From RGZA01 sp041917755 (lineage in GTDB: Bacteria; Pseudomonadota; Alphaproteobacteria; UBA9219; RGZA01), in contig JAYRWY010000004.1 of NCBI GenBank assembly GCA_041917755.1, positions 124,001 to 188,000 on the forward strand: a DNA stretch of 64,000 nt, given 5' to 3'. Of the stretch, positions 35,380 to 43,664 are shown piece after piece (position 1 is the stretch's first letter; every line of letters begins with the position of its first letter). Under the pieces are notes generated by a model, which did not search any database, was not told the DNA's origin, and saw only the letters and a program-made list of their open reading frames with translations. The position numbers were made by a program, and so were the translations under genes.

Positions 35380-37077
35380 ATGACTCTTCGGGTATTCCAC
35401 GCATCACTATGTACGGCGCTAATTGCATGCGTGAGCGTGTTGGTGCCTTTACCTGCCCGCGCCCAAACCATTCCAAATGCAGCTGATATCAGTAGGGTCA
35501 AGCCGGAAGAAAAAATCCCTCGACCTGAGCGAGCCGCCCCAACAACCATCACGGTTCCTGCACAAAAAGGCGCAGTTGATATTCCAGCCGCCGCACGCTC
35601 GGTTAAATTCCATCTGCAGTCGATAACAATCATCGGGGCATCCGCATATTCGCAGGAAGAATTGCAAGATACCTATTCGGATTACCTTGATAAAGAAATC
35701 ACCCTCGATACCATCTACATGGTGGCTGGCGCCATCACCGAACGTTATCGAAATGCCGGATATTTTTTAAGCCGCGCATTTGTCCCGGCGCAGGAAATTG
35801 ACCAAGGCAAGGTAACCATTCAAGTTGTAGAAGGCTTTGTTGGCACGGTTGATGGCGCAGGCGAATTAAGCAGCTCCTACATTATCAAAGATGCAATTGA
35901 TGAACTAACCAGGCAGCGTCCATTATCATCGCAACAGATGGAACGGTTTTTGTTGCTTCTAAATGATTTACCTGGGCAAACCTTCGGGGGAACCTTATCT
36001 CCTCTTGAAGGCGGGCAAGAAGGCGCCGTGAAACTAACGCTCACTGCCACCGAAGCCGAAGGTGCTGGTTCAATTTCCTATGATAATTATTCATCTCGTT
36101 TTTTGGGTCCCAATGAAATAACGGCGACCTATTCCAAAAGTTTTATCCCATTTCATCAAACAACCGTTTCTGCCTTAAGTGATACCGCTCGCAGCAAGCT
36201 TCGTTACGGAACTCTGGAACACAGCGTTGCATTACTGCCTGATGTCCGTCTGAATTTAACCGGTGGCATCACTCAGGCATTACCGGGCTACACGCTGGAA
36301 AGTTCTGAAATTGAAAGTTTGTCAAAATTCGCCAGCATCTCGCTGGAATATCAGGCACTGCGCCAACGCCAGCAAAACTTATCGCTAAAAGGAACACTCG
36401 ACGGGCGCAATGTAACCAGTGATATTCTCGGTGCTCCGCTTACGCGTGACTATATAAGGGCTTTTCGTGCTACCATCAATTATGATGTCACAGATGGCTG
36501 GAATGGTTCTAACAATGCCAACCTGATTGTTAGCCATGGTATCAATTGGTTCTCATCAAGTAATCCAGGCGATATCAATATTTCCAGAGCAGGCGCACTG
36601 CCTGATTTCAATAAAGCGGAATTATCTCTTTCACGTTTACAAGTGATAAGCCGTGATTGGTCGGCCTATATTGCCGGATCGGGGCAATGGGCTTCGGGCG
36701 TTTTGTATTCATCTGAACAATTTGGATATGGCGGGCAGGGCTTCGGCCGTGCGTATGACGCGTCAGACTTTACCGGTGACAGGGGATTAAAGGGCGCTGT
36801 TGAAATCCGTTATAACGGATTTGGCAGCGATAATTTGGTGAATGTTCAGCCCTATGGTTTTTATGACATTGGAAAAGTATGGAATGATGCGGTGGGGCAG
36901 CCACCAGCGGAGTCTGCATCCTCGTTTGGGGTTGGTATGCGCTTTAACACGGTATGGAAGCAATCTGGAAATATTGGCCTAGCTTGGCCGATTGACCGCA
37001 ATATTAATACGCCCATTTACAGTGGCGGCAGCACCCATGGCCCACGCATCATTTTGCAAATCAGCCAGCAATACTAG
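35380..37077 (+). CDS. ShlB/FhaC/HecB-family two-partner secretion transporter (TpsB)
   Basis: TpsB proteins are 16-strand outer-membrane barrels of the Omp85 superfamily that export one large TpsA exoprotein. The 565-residue product has a signal peptide (cleavage near residue 29, ARAQT), a Pro-rich linker, a POTRA-type region at about 70-150 (ITIIGASAYSQEELQDTYSD, YRNAGYFLSRAFVPAQEIDQ) and a barrel with GYGGQGFGRAYDASDFTGD and GLKGAVEIRYNGFG, and ends QISQQY as expected for a barrel. No TpsA-like gene is adjacent: upstream is ccoS and downstream a convergent Hpt gene. Confidence 0.9.
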   Translation: MTLRVFHASLCTALIACVSVLVPLPARAQTIPNAADISRVKPEEKIPRPERAAPTTITVPAQKGAVDIPAAARSVKFHLQSITIIGASAYSQEELQDTYSDYLDKEITLDTIYMVAGAITERYRNAGYFLSRAFVPAQEIDQGKVTIQVVEGFVGTVDGAGELSSSYIIKDAIDELTRQRPLSSQQMERFLLLLNDLPGQTFGGTLSPLEGGQEGAVKLTLTATEAEGAGSISYDNYSSRFLGPNEITATYSKSFIPFHQTTVSALSDTARSKLRYGTLEHSVALLPDVRLNLTGGITQALPGYTLESSEIESLSKFASISLEYQALRQRQQNLSLKGTLDGRNVTSDILGAPLTRDYIRAFRATINYDVTDGWNGSNNANLIVSHGINWFSSSNPGDINISRAGALPDFNKAELSLSRLQVISRDWSAYIAGSGQWASGVLYSSEQFGYGGQGFGRAYDASDFTGDRGLKGAVEIRYNGFGSDNLVNVQPYGFYDIGKVWNDAVGQPPAESASSFGVGMRFNTVWKQSGNIGLAWPIDRNINTPIYSGGSTHGPRIILQISQQY

Positions 37078-37083
37078 GCTGTG

Positions 37084-37422
37084 TTACGCATGGCCTCGCA
37101 GGGCAAGATTTACAGCCGCATACCCATGCTTTATCGCGCCTAATAGCTCGACTTTTTCCGGATAGGGTTTCTCGCATCCACGTTCGGCCTTCAAGCTTAA
37201 TTCGCCCAGTTGTTGTGCGCCTAAATTAAATGCAATTCCTTTAAGCGCATGGGCGGCGTTACGCCACATTACATTGTCATGGTTGACTATGCCTGCTTCC
37301 AATTCGCGCATGCAATCCTGGTAACATGCATGAAAATTCTTAATCAGTTCCTGCTCCAGTTCTCTGTCATGATCGATGATTTCACGCAGATTGGTCATGT
37401 CGAGAACGGTGCTCATCTTCAT
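37084..37422 (-). CDS. Histidine phosphotransfer (Hpt) domain protein
   Basis: The 112-residue protein is a single Hpt domain. The phospho-acceptor motif is AAHALKGIAFNLGAQQLGEL with His at about residue 58. Such proteins carry phosphate between a hybrid kinase and a response regulator. It lies 2 bp downstream of the REC gene on the same strand, and the divergent hybrid kinase gene is 0.6 kb away, so the three probably form one relay. Confidence 0.88.
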   Translation of the reverse strand: MKMSTVLDMTNLREIIDHDRELEQELIKNFHACYQDCMRELEAGIVNHDNVMWRNAAHALKGIAFNLGAQQLGELSLKAERGCEKPYPEKVELLGAIKHGYAAVNLALRGHA

Positions 37423-37424
37423 GC

Positions 37425-37922
37425 CTATTTGGTTTGGGCTGCAACGTATGAATCAATAGCCGCCTGAATTTTATTTTTACTATATGGCTTGGTGATATAA
37501 CCTTGAATGCCATTACGCTTTGCAATCTCAACATCTTTTATGAAGTTATTTGCCGTCACCATAATAACATAGCTTTTCGGGTCATGGGCTTTGATAAGTG
37601 TTGCCAATTCATGTCCGGAGTAATCAGGCAGAATAATATCCAAAAAAGAGATATCGGGTGCATGCGTGGCATATAATTCCAACGCTTCGGTCGCATTCTT
37701 TGCAACATGGCATGTGTATACAAACTGCCGGGCAAGCAAATCATATAACAGTTTTCGTGAAAAATCCTGATCTTCAACAATCAGGATATTGATGCCAAAT
37801 GACTCCAGTCCCTTTTTTGATGTTCGCTCCTTGATAGCTTTAGTCAGCTTGAACTCCTGTTCCTCGCTAAAGCATGGTCCGGGTTTATCGAGTTGTTCAA
37901 ATGAATGATTGATCGTGTTCAT
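37425..37922 (-). CDS. Single-domain response regulator
   Basis: The 165-residue product has a 43-residue charged N-terminal tail and one receiver domain with ILIVEDQDFSRKLLYDLL (acidic pair at about 50-51), the phospho-acceptor Asp in FLDIILPDYSGHEL (about 95), the switch Thr in MVTANNF and Lys in YITKPYS (about 145). There is no output domain, so it should act through protein contact, as CheY or DivK do. It is divergent from the hybrid kinase gene at 38065 and coupled to the Hpt gene. Confidence 0.9.
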   Translation of the reverse strand: MNTINHSFEQLDKPGPCFSEEQEFKLTKAIKERTSKKGLESFGINILIVEDQDFSRKLLYDLLARQFVYTCHVAKNATEALELYATHAPDISFLDIILPDYSGHELATLIKAHDPKSYVIMVTANNFIKDVEIAKRNGIQGYITKPYSKNKIQAAIDSYVAAQTK

Positions 37923-38064
37923 GGAAATACGGCCGAAGAGGTTGTTGTTCCCTTAGTATGTCCGCATAAATCAAATCTTTGCTTAAATAGCTGCATACAC
38001 GAAGATGTTCTAAGGTATGAGAATGTGAACGGTCATCGCATAAGCTGGAATAGAACATCCAGAT

Positions 38065-39336
38065 ATGCAGGTTATAATGCCTAATACCACACATGACATG
38101 CTCGATACTGGCGCAGAAACCAATCCCAGTTATGAATCGCAACTCCTCAATTATGCGCGTGAACTAGAAGAACAGCATCAAGCGCTAACGCTTGCAAAAG
38201 AACAGGCTGAAAAAGCCAATCGCGCAAAATCAGAATTTCTGGCGAATATGAGCCACGAAATTCGCACCCCCTTAAATGGTATTCTTGGCATAATCGGTTT
38301 ACTGGCGGATACGCAATTATCGGCCGAACAACAAGGCTGGGTTGATATCATTCGTAAATCCGGCGACACCTTACTTAGTATTGTGAATGATGTCTTGGAC
38401 GTATCCAAGATCGAAGTCGGTCAGTTAGTATTAGAATCCAAATCATTCGATATCATGACGGTCATTCATGATTCAATAAATGCATTATCAGGGCTAGCTA
38501 AAGAAAAAGGCATCACACTCCGCATCGATTGTGCGGAACTTGAACAAACTACTTACCTTGGCGATGTTATCCGTATCCGCCAAATACTTCTGAATTTGCT
38601 TGGCAATGCGATTAAATTTACTCCAAACGGAAGTGTATCTCTGCGTATTAAAGAAACGCGTCTCCCGCAAAACCAGGCGCAATTGTCATTTCAGGTGATC
38701 GATACAGGAATTGGTATTCCTGCAAACAAACTCGACCACATATTTGAAAAATTTACCCAAGCAGAGGAGTCTATTACCCGTCAGTTTGGTGGCACGGGGC
38801 TTGGCTTATCCATTTGCCAAAGCCTGATTAAGTTGATGCATGGTCATATCCGCGTATCAAGCGTAATGGGGCAGGGGTCTGTATTCTCATTTGATATTCA
38901 TCTTCCATATAGTGAAAAATGTACGCTCATCGCCACGCATCCATCCATAGTGGATGTAAATTATAAAAATAAATGCGCATTAATCGTGGATGATATCGAA
39001 ATCAACCTGACATTGTTGAAAACCATTTTGAAAAAAAATGGCTTTGAAGTTGTCACGGCACATAACGGACTAATTGCTTGCGAAAAAGCGCAGCAACACA
39101 ATTTCGATATCATATTCATGGATTGTCACATGCCTCAGATGGATGGCTATCAGGCAGCTACACAGATTCGCCGTATTCCAAGGAATCCTGATTTACCTGC
39201 CTTGCCAATCATCGCCCTTACCGCCGATGTCATGAATGATAACAGGGACCGCTGCCTTAATGCCGGCATGGATGATTTTATAACAAAGCCTATTACAAAA
39301 GAGCAGCTAATGGGCATTCTTAACCGGTGGGTTTAG
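38065..39336 (+). CDS. Soluble hybrid sensor histidine kinase
   Basis: The 423-residue product has no membrane segment or recognisable sensor domain. A short coiled coil (about 25-55) leads to the dimerisation domain with NMSHEIRTPLNGILG (phospho-acceptor His about 64), the ATPase domain with LLNLLGNAIKFTPNG, DTGIGIPANKLDHIF and FGGTGLGLSICQSL, and a C-terminal receiver domain with FMDCHMPQMDGYQAA (Asp about 353) and ITKPITKEQL. An ATG at 38077 is an alternative start with an AGG closer to it. With the divergent REC and Hpt genes it suggests a phosphorelay; the signal is unknown. Confidence 0.92.
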   Translation: MQVIMPNTTHDMLDTGAETNPSYESQLLNYARELEEQHQALTLAKEQAEKANRAKSEFLANMSHEIRTPLNGILGIIGLLADTQLSAEQQGWVDIIRKSGDTLLSIVNDVLDVSKIEVGQLVLESKSFDIMTVIHDSINALSGLAKEKGITLRIDCAELEQTTYLGDVIRIRQILLNLLGNAIKFTPNGSVSLRIKETRLPQNQAQLSFQVIDTGIGIPANKLDHIFEKFTQAEESITRQFGGTGLGLSICQSLIKLMHGHIRVSSVMGQGSVFSFDIHLPYSEKCTLIATHPSIVDVNYKNKCALIVDDIEINLTLLKTILKKNGFEVVTAHNGLIACEKAQQHNFDIIFMDCHMPQMDGYQAATQIRRIPRNPDLPALPIIALTADVMNDNRDRCLNAGMDDFITKPITKEQLMGILNRWV

Positions 39337-39438
39337 CTGCGTTAAATCAGTGGATTTTTTGGCAGTTTTGGGCTTAGATGATTCTTCTTCATCGGTCTTG
39401 CACAATTGCGAGGCTTTCCAACATACAGGTGACCCACC

Positions 39439-40137
39439 ATGCAAAATTTCCCGAAGCGCGAAACGATGTTGCGCATCCTTACCACAACGATGCTTGGCCT
39501 GACATTGTGCGCAACACCTCAGCTGGCTCATGCCATCAGCAAGGATGTCCTTGGCAGTAAGTTTGACACTAAGGTTCAAACAAAGTCAGGTGCATGCGTA
39601 CGTACCCGTTGGCAAACTGGGGACGATGCCTGCGGAACCAAGCGCGAAGTGCCACCCCCACCACCGGCGCCAGCACCTTATGTAGCGCCACCCCCACCAC
39701 CCAAAGTTCAACAAGTTGCACCACGCCCAGCTCCACCGGTTGTCCGCACCGTCATTAAAGAAGAAGCGCGCACCATTTATTTTGATAGTGGCAAGGCCGT
39801 ACTGACCCCGGGCGGTGAACGCAAGCTCGATCAGCTGGCTGAAACACTCAAGAACGCCAAGGATATTCAACGCGTAGAAATCGTTGGTTTTGCTGATCCA
39901 ATGGGCTCGGCAAAATCCAACATGGCGCTGTCAGAACGTCGTGCAAATGCAGTTCAATCCTACCTGAACCAGCATGGCTATATGAAGACATCCGTTGCCA
40001 ATATGAAAGCCGTGGGTGATACCCAAGCCAGCGCAAATTGTGACTCAAAGCTTAAGCGTGCCAAGAAAGTGGCATGCCTTGTAACTGACCGTAAGGTTGA
40101 AGTTCAAGTTGTCTACGCCACAACCGTGCAGAACTAG
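39439..40137 (+). CDS. OmpA-family protein with Pro-rich linker
   Basis: The 232-residue product has a signal peptide (cleavage near residue 35, AHA), a short mature N-terminus with the Cys pair motif GACVRTRWQTGDDACGTKRE, a Pro-rich linker (about 70-105), and a C-terminal OmpA domain starting RTIYFDSGKAVLTPGGERKL and containing VEIVGFADPMGSAKSNMALS, which should bind peptidoglycan. The same Cys motif occurs in the convergent paralog at 40819. A strong terminator follows. Confidence 0.88.
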   Translation: MQNFPKRETMLRILTTTMLGLTLCATPQLAHAISKDVLGSKFDTKVQTKSGACVRTRWQTGDDACGTKREVPPPPPAPAPYVAPPPPPKVQQVAPRPAPPVVRTVIKEEARTIYFDSGKAVLTPGGERKLDQLAETLKNAKDIQRVEIVGFADPMGSAKSNMALSERRANAVQSYLNQHGYMKTSVANMKAVGDTQASANCDSKLKRAKKVACLVTDRKVEVQVVYATTVQN

Positions 40138-40145
40138 GCATCACT

Positions 40146-40173
40146 AACTATCTGGTTACAGATAGTTTCTTTT
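40146..40173 (+). terminator. Rho-independent terminator after the first OmpA-family gene
   Basis: AACTATCTG (40146-40154) pairs with CAGATAGTT (40159-40167) around GTTA and is followed by TCTTTT. It begins 8 bp past the stop codon at 40137. Confidence 0.8.
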
Positions 40174-40183
40174 AGCTAAAATA

Positions 40184-40217
40184 AATCAGGGGGAAGAGCA
40201 TGCTCTTCCCCCTGATT
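40184..40217 (-). terminator. Perfect 34-bp palindrome, probable terminator of the lipoprotein gene
   Basis: AATCAGGGGGAAGAGCA (40184-40200) is followed with no spacer by its exact reverse complement (40201-40217). Read on the minus strand it lies 21 bp after the lipoprotein stop and is followed by TTATTTTA, so termination of that transcript is the simplest role. The stem is unusually long and perfect. Confidence 0.65.
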
Positions 40218-40238
40218 GTTTGTATCTTTCAGATATCG

Positions 40239-40601
40239 TTATTCAACCACGTTATGGCCGCGGCCCGACATACACTTCTTCACAATGTTGCCACGTGCAT
40301 TCTGCGTATCAATCGCGCTCTTGCCCAGACCGCCAGCAGCACCAACGCCTGCGCCAATTCCTGCACCAGCCCAATCACCGGTCACGCCGCCAATCAGTGC
40401 GCCAAGGCCTGCGCCAACAGCAGTGTTGGTTGCGGTTTCGCCGCTGGCATAATCTTTCTGTCTGGCCAATGCCTGGCATGCCGCCAAATCCTTCTCGTAA
40501 TTTGCATTGGGTCTATCAACGATAGGGCGTGTATCTGCGCCAGAATTTGCGCAAGCGGCCATAACTAGTAATAAGGGGATGGCAAGATAGTAAGATTTCA
40601 T
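40239..40601 (-). CDS. Glycine-zipper lipoprotein
   Basis: The 120-residue product starts MKSYYLAIPLLLVMAACANS with lipobox MAAC (lipidated Cys17). A central Gly-zipper region at about 60-95 (TAVGAGLGALIGGVTGDWAG then AGIGAGVGAAGGLG) resembles the YMGG/SlyB-type outer-membrane lipoproteins. The start at 40601 is preferred because GGAG lies 7 bases upstream; the frame remains open to 40712. It lies between two convergent OmpA-family genes; the role is probably envelope structural, but that is inference. Confidence 0.82.
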   Translation of the reverse strand: MKSYYLAIPLLLVMAACANSGADTRPIVDRPNANYEKDLAACQALARQKDYASGETATNTAVGAGLGALIGGVTGDWAGAGIGAGVGAAGGLGKSAIDTQNARGNIVKKCMSGRGHNVVE

Positions 40602-40770
40602 AAAGCGCTCCATAAAAGGTGTGAACCCCACCAACACTAATGGATGCATTAATAAAGACAAGCCCGTCTCAACCGATGCGACAAATGGCAGGAGTATCAG
40701 CCATCCCCGCATTCCGGGCTCCGCATTCGGGCTCGTCGTATATGCGCTACCAAATGAAATGGAGACATAA

Positions 40771-40800
40771 AAAAAGGGCGGGGAAAACCCCGCCCTTTAA
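40771..40800 (-). terminator. Rho-independent terminator after the second OmpA-family gene
   Basis: AAAGGGCGGGG (40773-40783) pairs with CCCCGCCCTTT (40788-40798) around AAAA. On the minus strand it lies 19 bp after the stop at 40819 and is followed by a T-run. Confidence 0.88.
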
Positions 40801-40818
40801 TCGATTACCTGCTAAGGC

Positions 40819-41421
40819 TTATTTTGCGCCTTTGCGGAATTTCTTGGTCTTTACGTAGTTAACTTCAACTTCAACCTTACGGTCTGGGCTGAGGCAGGCT
40901 ACGAGATCGTTGTGGCTCAACTTGCCATCGCACTTAGCGGTTGGCTTGCTCTTACCTACCCAACGGGTCTTGGTTACGCTTGCGTTGCTGTAACCGTTGC
41001 TTGCGAGGTAGTCCTTAACGGACAATGCACGCTTGCGTGAAAGAGCTTGGTTGTAGCTTTGTGAACCAACGCGGTCAGCATAGCCAACGATTGAAACGCT
41101 TTGGATTTCTTTGTCTGACTTCAAGATGGTCAGAAGGCTGTCGAGCTTTGTACGAGCAGCTTCGGTCAAGGTTGAGTCATTGAAGTTGAAGTATACGGTG
41201 CGGTCTTCCAACGCGATTTCGCGGCGGGTACCTTGGCAAAGGCCATCATTGCCTTCCCAGCGGGTTACAACGCAGTTACCGTTGGTGCTGTGCACGGCTT
41301 GGCCACGATTGTCCCGTACAACGAGAACATTCGAAGTTACATGCGCATCGGCAGCAACGCTTGTTAGTGAAATGACGGAAGCGATTACTAGACCGCCGAT
41401 AAAAGCATAACGGGAAAGCAT
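40819..41421 (-). CDS. OmpA-family protein with N-terminal Cys motif
   Basis: The 200-residue product has a signal peptide (cleavage near residue 27, ADAH), a short region with GNCVVTRWEGNDGLCQGTRR, and an OmpA domain starting RTVYFNFNDSTLTEAARTKL with VSIVGYADRVGSQSYNQALS. The start ATG at 41421 has AAGGAG just upstream. It is a paralog of the protein at 39439: both share the C-V-TRW-C-R pattern before the OmpA domain, but this one lacks the Pro-rich linker. A basic C-terminus (TKKFRKGAK) is notable. Confidence 0.88.
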   Translation of the reverse strand: MLSRYAFIGGLVIASVISLTSVAADAHVTSNVLVVRDNRGQAVHSTNGNCVVTRWEGNDGLCQGTRREIALEDRTVYFNFNDSTLTEAARTKLDSLLTILKSDKEIQSVSIVGYADRVGSQSYNQALSRKRALSVKDYLASNGYSNASVTKTRWVGKSKPTAKCDGKLSHNDLVACLSPDRKVEVEVNYVKTKKFRKGAK

Positions 41422-41806
41422 ATTTTTCTCCTTGTGTTTCCAAGTGCCTAGCCATCCATATGGCCTGCACACAATATCTTGACCCTTTGAATATAGGAAC
41501 TGCGCCTATAAGTAAAGACTAGTGGTGGGTTAGAGGGATGGGGGATTCCGGCACGGATAATAGCCCCCACCTCTTAAAAAACCGTAACTAAAATTCCATC
41601 CAATCCATTGGTTTTTTTAGGTTATTTGCTGTTAACTCTATGGGTGACTGGTTTGATTGGATAAGCAATTAAGCTTATGCCAGCAAAGGCGCTAGTGCTA
41701 AAACTCACCACCTGTATCACTTTTGCATCACTCTATCTTATGGGCTTAAAAACACCTATGAATGCGCCCGACAAGGCGTTTTAGCCCATAATTGATTATA
41801 TATGCC
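41422..41806. other. Divergent intergenic region before queA, with one very short open frame
   Basis: The 385 bp between the OmpA-family gene and queA is AT-rich and must carry both promoters. A 35-codon frame at 41677-41784 (starting MPAKALVLKLTTCITFASLY) could encode a single membrane helix, but it lacks a clear ribosome binding site. I see no RNA gene or repeat here; the preQ1 riboswitch that sometimes precedes queuosine genes was not recognised. Confidence 0.4.
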
Positions 41807-42862
41807 ATGAACCTGTCTGATTTTGACTTCTATCTGCCTGAAACTAACATTGCCCAGCATCCGGTCTCGCCAAGAGATGCCGCACGACTCTTATATATAG
41901 GTAAGTCCGGCATAGCAGATAAGCATGTGCGGGATTTGCTGGACTACGCAAAAGCGGGGGATGTGTGGGTCTTTAATAATAGCAAAGTAATTCCCGCGCG
42001 GCTGTATGGTCAACGCGCCGCCCGTACCGAGCAACATAGCAATAACATAAAAATCGAAATCCTTCTTCATAAACGCTTGGGCGTCGACACGTGGGAAGCC
42101 TTCGCCCGCCCGATGAAGCGTTTGAATGTCGGTGATGAAATTATGTTCGCCGATGATTTTTCCGCAAAGGTTTTAGCGATCAAAGAAAATGGTCTGGCCG
42201 ATTTACAATTTGCCGGCACCCCAGAACATATTATGGCCTCCATCATGCAGCATGGCTTAATGCCGCTGCCGCCTTATATCAAACGTAACCAGAAAGAAGC
42301 GGATGATGAAACGCGTTACCAAACCGTATATGCCCAGCATGAAGGTTCGGTTGCCGCGCCAACGGCGGGATTGCATTTTACGCAAACACTTTTAACGCAG
42401 CTTCAGGAAAAGGGCGTAAGCATTGTTTATGTAACCTTGCATGTGGGCGCAGGTACATTCCAGCCCGTGAAAACCGAAAATCTTTCCGAGCACGTGATGC
42501 ACAGCGAATGGGCGGAGCTAAGCGCACAAAGTGCGGATATTATAAATGCCGCTAAACAGCGCGGCGGGCGCGTTGTGGCTGTGGGCACGACTTCAACCCG
42601 GGTGCTTGAAACCGTGGCGGATGAGGCAGGAAAAGTGAGGGAATGGCAAGGCGATACATCTATATTTATTACGCCTGGATATCGCTTTAAAATCATCGAT
42701 GTACTGATGACCAATTTCCATTTGCCAAAATCCACATTGTTTATGTTGGTCTGCGCATTTGCTGGAATGGACCGTATGAAGGCCGCGTATCAGCATGCCA
42801 TTGAAAACCAATACCGTTTTTATTCCTATGGCGATGCGTGCTTTATTGAGGCGCGGGCATAA
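41807..42862 (+). CDS. queA: tRNA preQ1(34) S-adenosylmethionine ribosyltransferase-isomerase QueA
   Basis: QueA adds the cyclopentenediol ring precursor from S-adenosylmethionine to preQ1 in tRNA during queuosine synthesis. The 351-residue product starts MNLSDFDFYLPETNIAQHPV and has the family motifs VWVFNNSKVIPARLYG, GSVAAPTAGLHFT, VTLHVGAGTFQPV and TNFHLPKSTLFMLV. I chose the ATG at 41807; an upstream in-frame TTG (41792) is unlikely. Its 3' end overlaps the convergent unknown gene by 20 nt. Confidence 0.97.
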   Translation: MNLSDFDFYLPETNIAQHPVSPRDAARLLYIGKSGIADKHVRDLLDYAKAGDVWVFNNSKVIPARLYGQRAARTEQHSNNIKIEILLHKRLGVDTWEAFARPMKRLNVGDEIMFADDFSAKVLAIKENGLADLQFAGTPEHIMASIMQHGLMPLPPYIKRNQKEADDETRYQTVYAQHEGSVAAPTAGLHFTQTLLTQLQEKGVSIVYVTLHVGAGTFQPVKTENLSEHVMHSEWAELSAQSADIINAAKQRGGRVVAVGTTSTRVLETVADEAGKVREWQGDTSIFITPGYRFKIIDVLMTNFHLPKSTLFMLVCAFAGMDRMKAAYQHAIENQYRFYSYGDACFIEARA

Positions 42863-43586
42863 CAGAACGACTACGCAGCTCTTTGTGATACGCCCGGCGG
42901 GTAGCCTTAGTCATGGCCGAAATCTGCAAGCTGATTTTGTTTTTAAATTTCAACTCACCAGTAATTCTTTGTGGCACAATTTTATGGGCTTGGCCTACGC
43001 TCCAGGCAAACAAACGGCCTGAACGTGTAGTGGTATCAATATCATTGATATTTACTTTTAGCACATTGGGTAACAAACATGCGGCGTCAAAGGTGCGCAT
43101 GGGTATGCGCACGAATTGCGCAAGGCTCGCGATAACTTTTACTTCTGCCGTAGCAATCGCAAGGGAAACAGCAAAAGCCCTATTGGTGCCAAGATCAGCA
43201 AAGGTTTGCATGCCCTTATGCGTTGCATAAGCCATGTAAAGTAAATATAGCGGACGCAATCCAATAAGATTGTCATAGACCAGCGCATAAGCGCTGACCT
43301 TGGGGCTAAGGGATTTTAAAAACCGCCCGTATAACGTGATTGGATTATAGGCGGATAATTTATTGATGAATTGTGGAATGCCTGCGGCATGCGCGTAATG
43401 ATAAAAACGGGTCTGTTTTAATAAATATGTTTTTGCGCGTTTGTAGGCAATCATTATGCCCACCCCTTTACCCAGACTACGGCCAAAGCTCCGTGAAATT
43501 CGATAGGTCGAAGGCTTGCTTACCTTTTGCCGAACATAGGCAAGAATGGCTGGTTTTCCCAGTAGTGGAGAAGGTTGTTCCTGCAT
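42843..43586 (-). CDS. Hypothetical protein, 247 aa
   Basis: I recognise no family. The protein is basic, with mixed hydrophobic and charged stretches (KTYLLKQTRFYHYAHAAGIP, YALVYDNLIGLRPLYLLYMA, NRAFAVSLAIATAEVKVIAS). There is no signal peptide; one or two hydrophobic segments near residues 105-120 and 137-155 could be buried helices rather than membrane spans. No Shine-Dalgarno precedes the first ATG (43586), so the start is uncertain and MIAYKRAK at about residue 45 is an alternative. It overlaps the queA 3' end by 20 nt and is divergent from rimO. Confidence 0.65.
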   Translation of the reverse strand: MQEQPSPLLGKPAILAYVRQKVSKPSTYRISRSFGRSLGKGVGIMIAYKRAKTYLLKQTRFYHYAHAAGIPQFINKLSAYNPITLYGRFLKSLSPKVSAYALVYDNLIGLRPLYLLYMAYATHKGMQTFADLGTNRAFAVSLAIATAEVKVIASLAQFVRIPMRTFDAACLLPNVLKVNINDIDTTTRSGRLFAWSVGQAHKIVPQRITGELKFKNKISLQISAMTKATRRAYHKELRSRSVMPAPQ

Positions 43587-43664
43587 ACTAAAAACTTTGG
43601 GCTGTATTGCTTAAAAAATATGTATAATAAGGGCACAGATTAAAACCGCATGGAATACTAATTA

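Noticed and set aside
41560..41806. CtrA-type box (TTAA-N7-TTAA) near queA and elsewhere
   Set aside because: TTATTTGCTGTTAAC is close but its spacing is wrong by one base; no convincing box was found in any gap.
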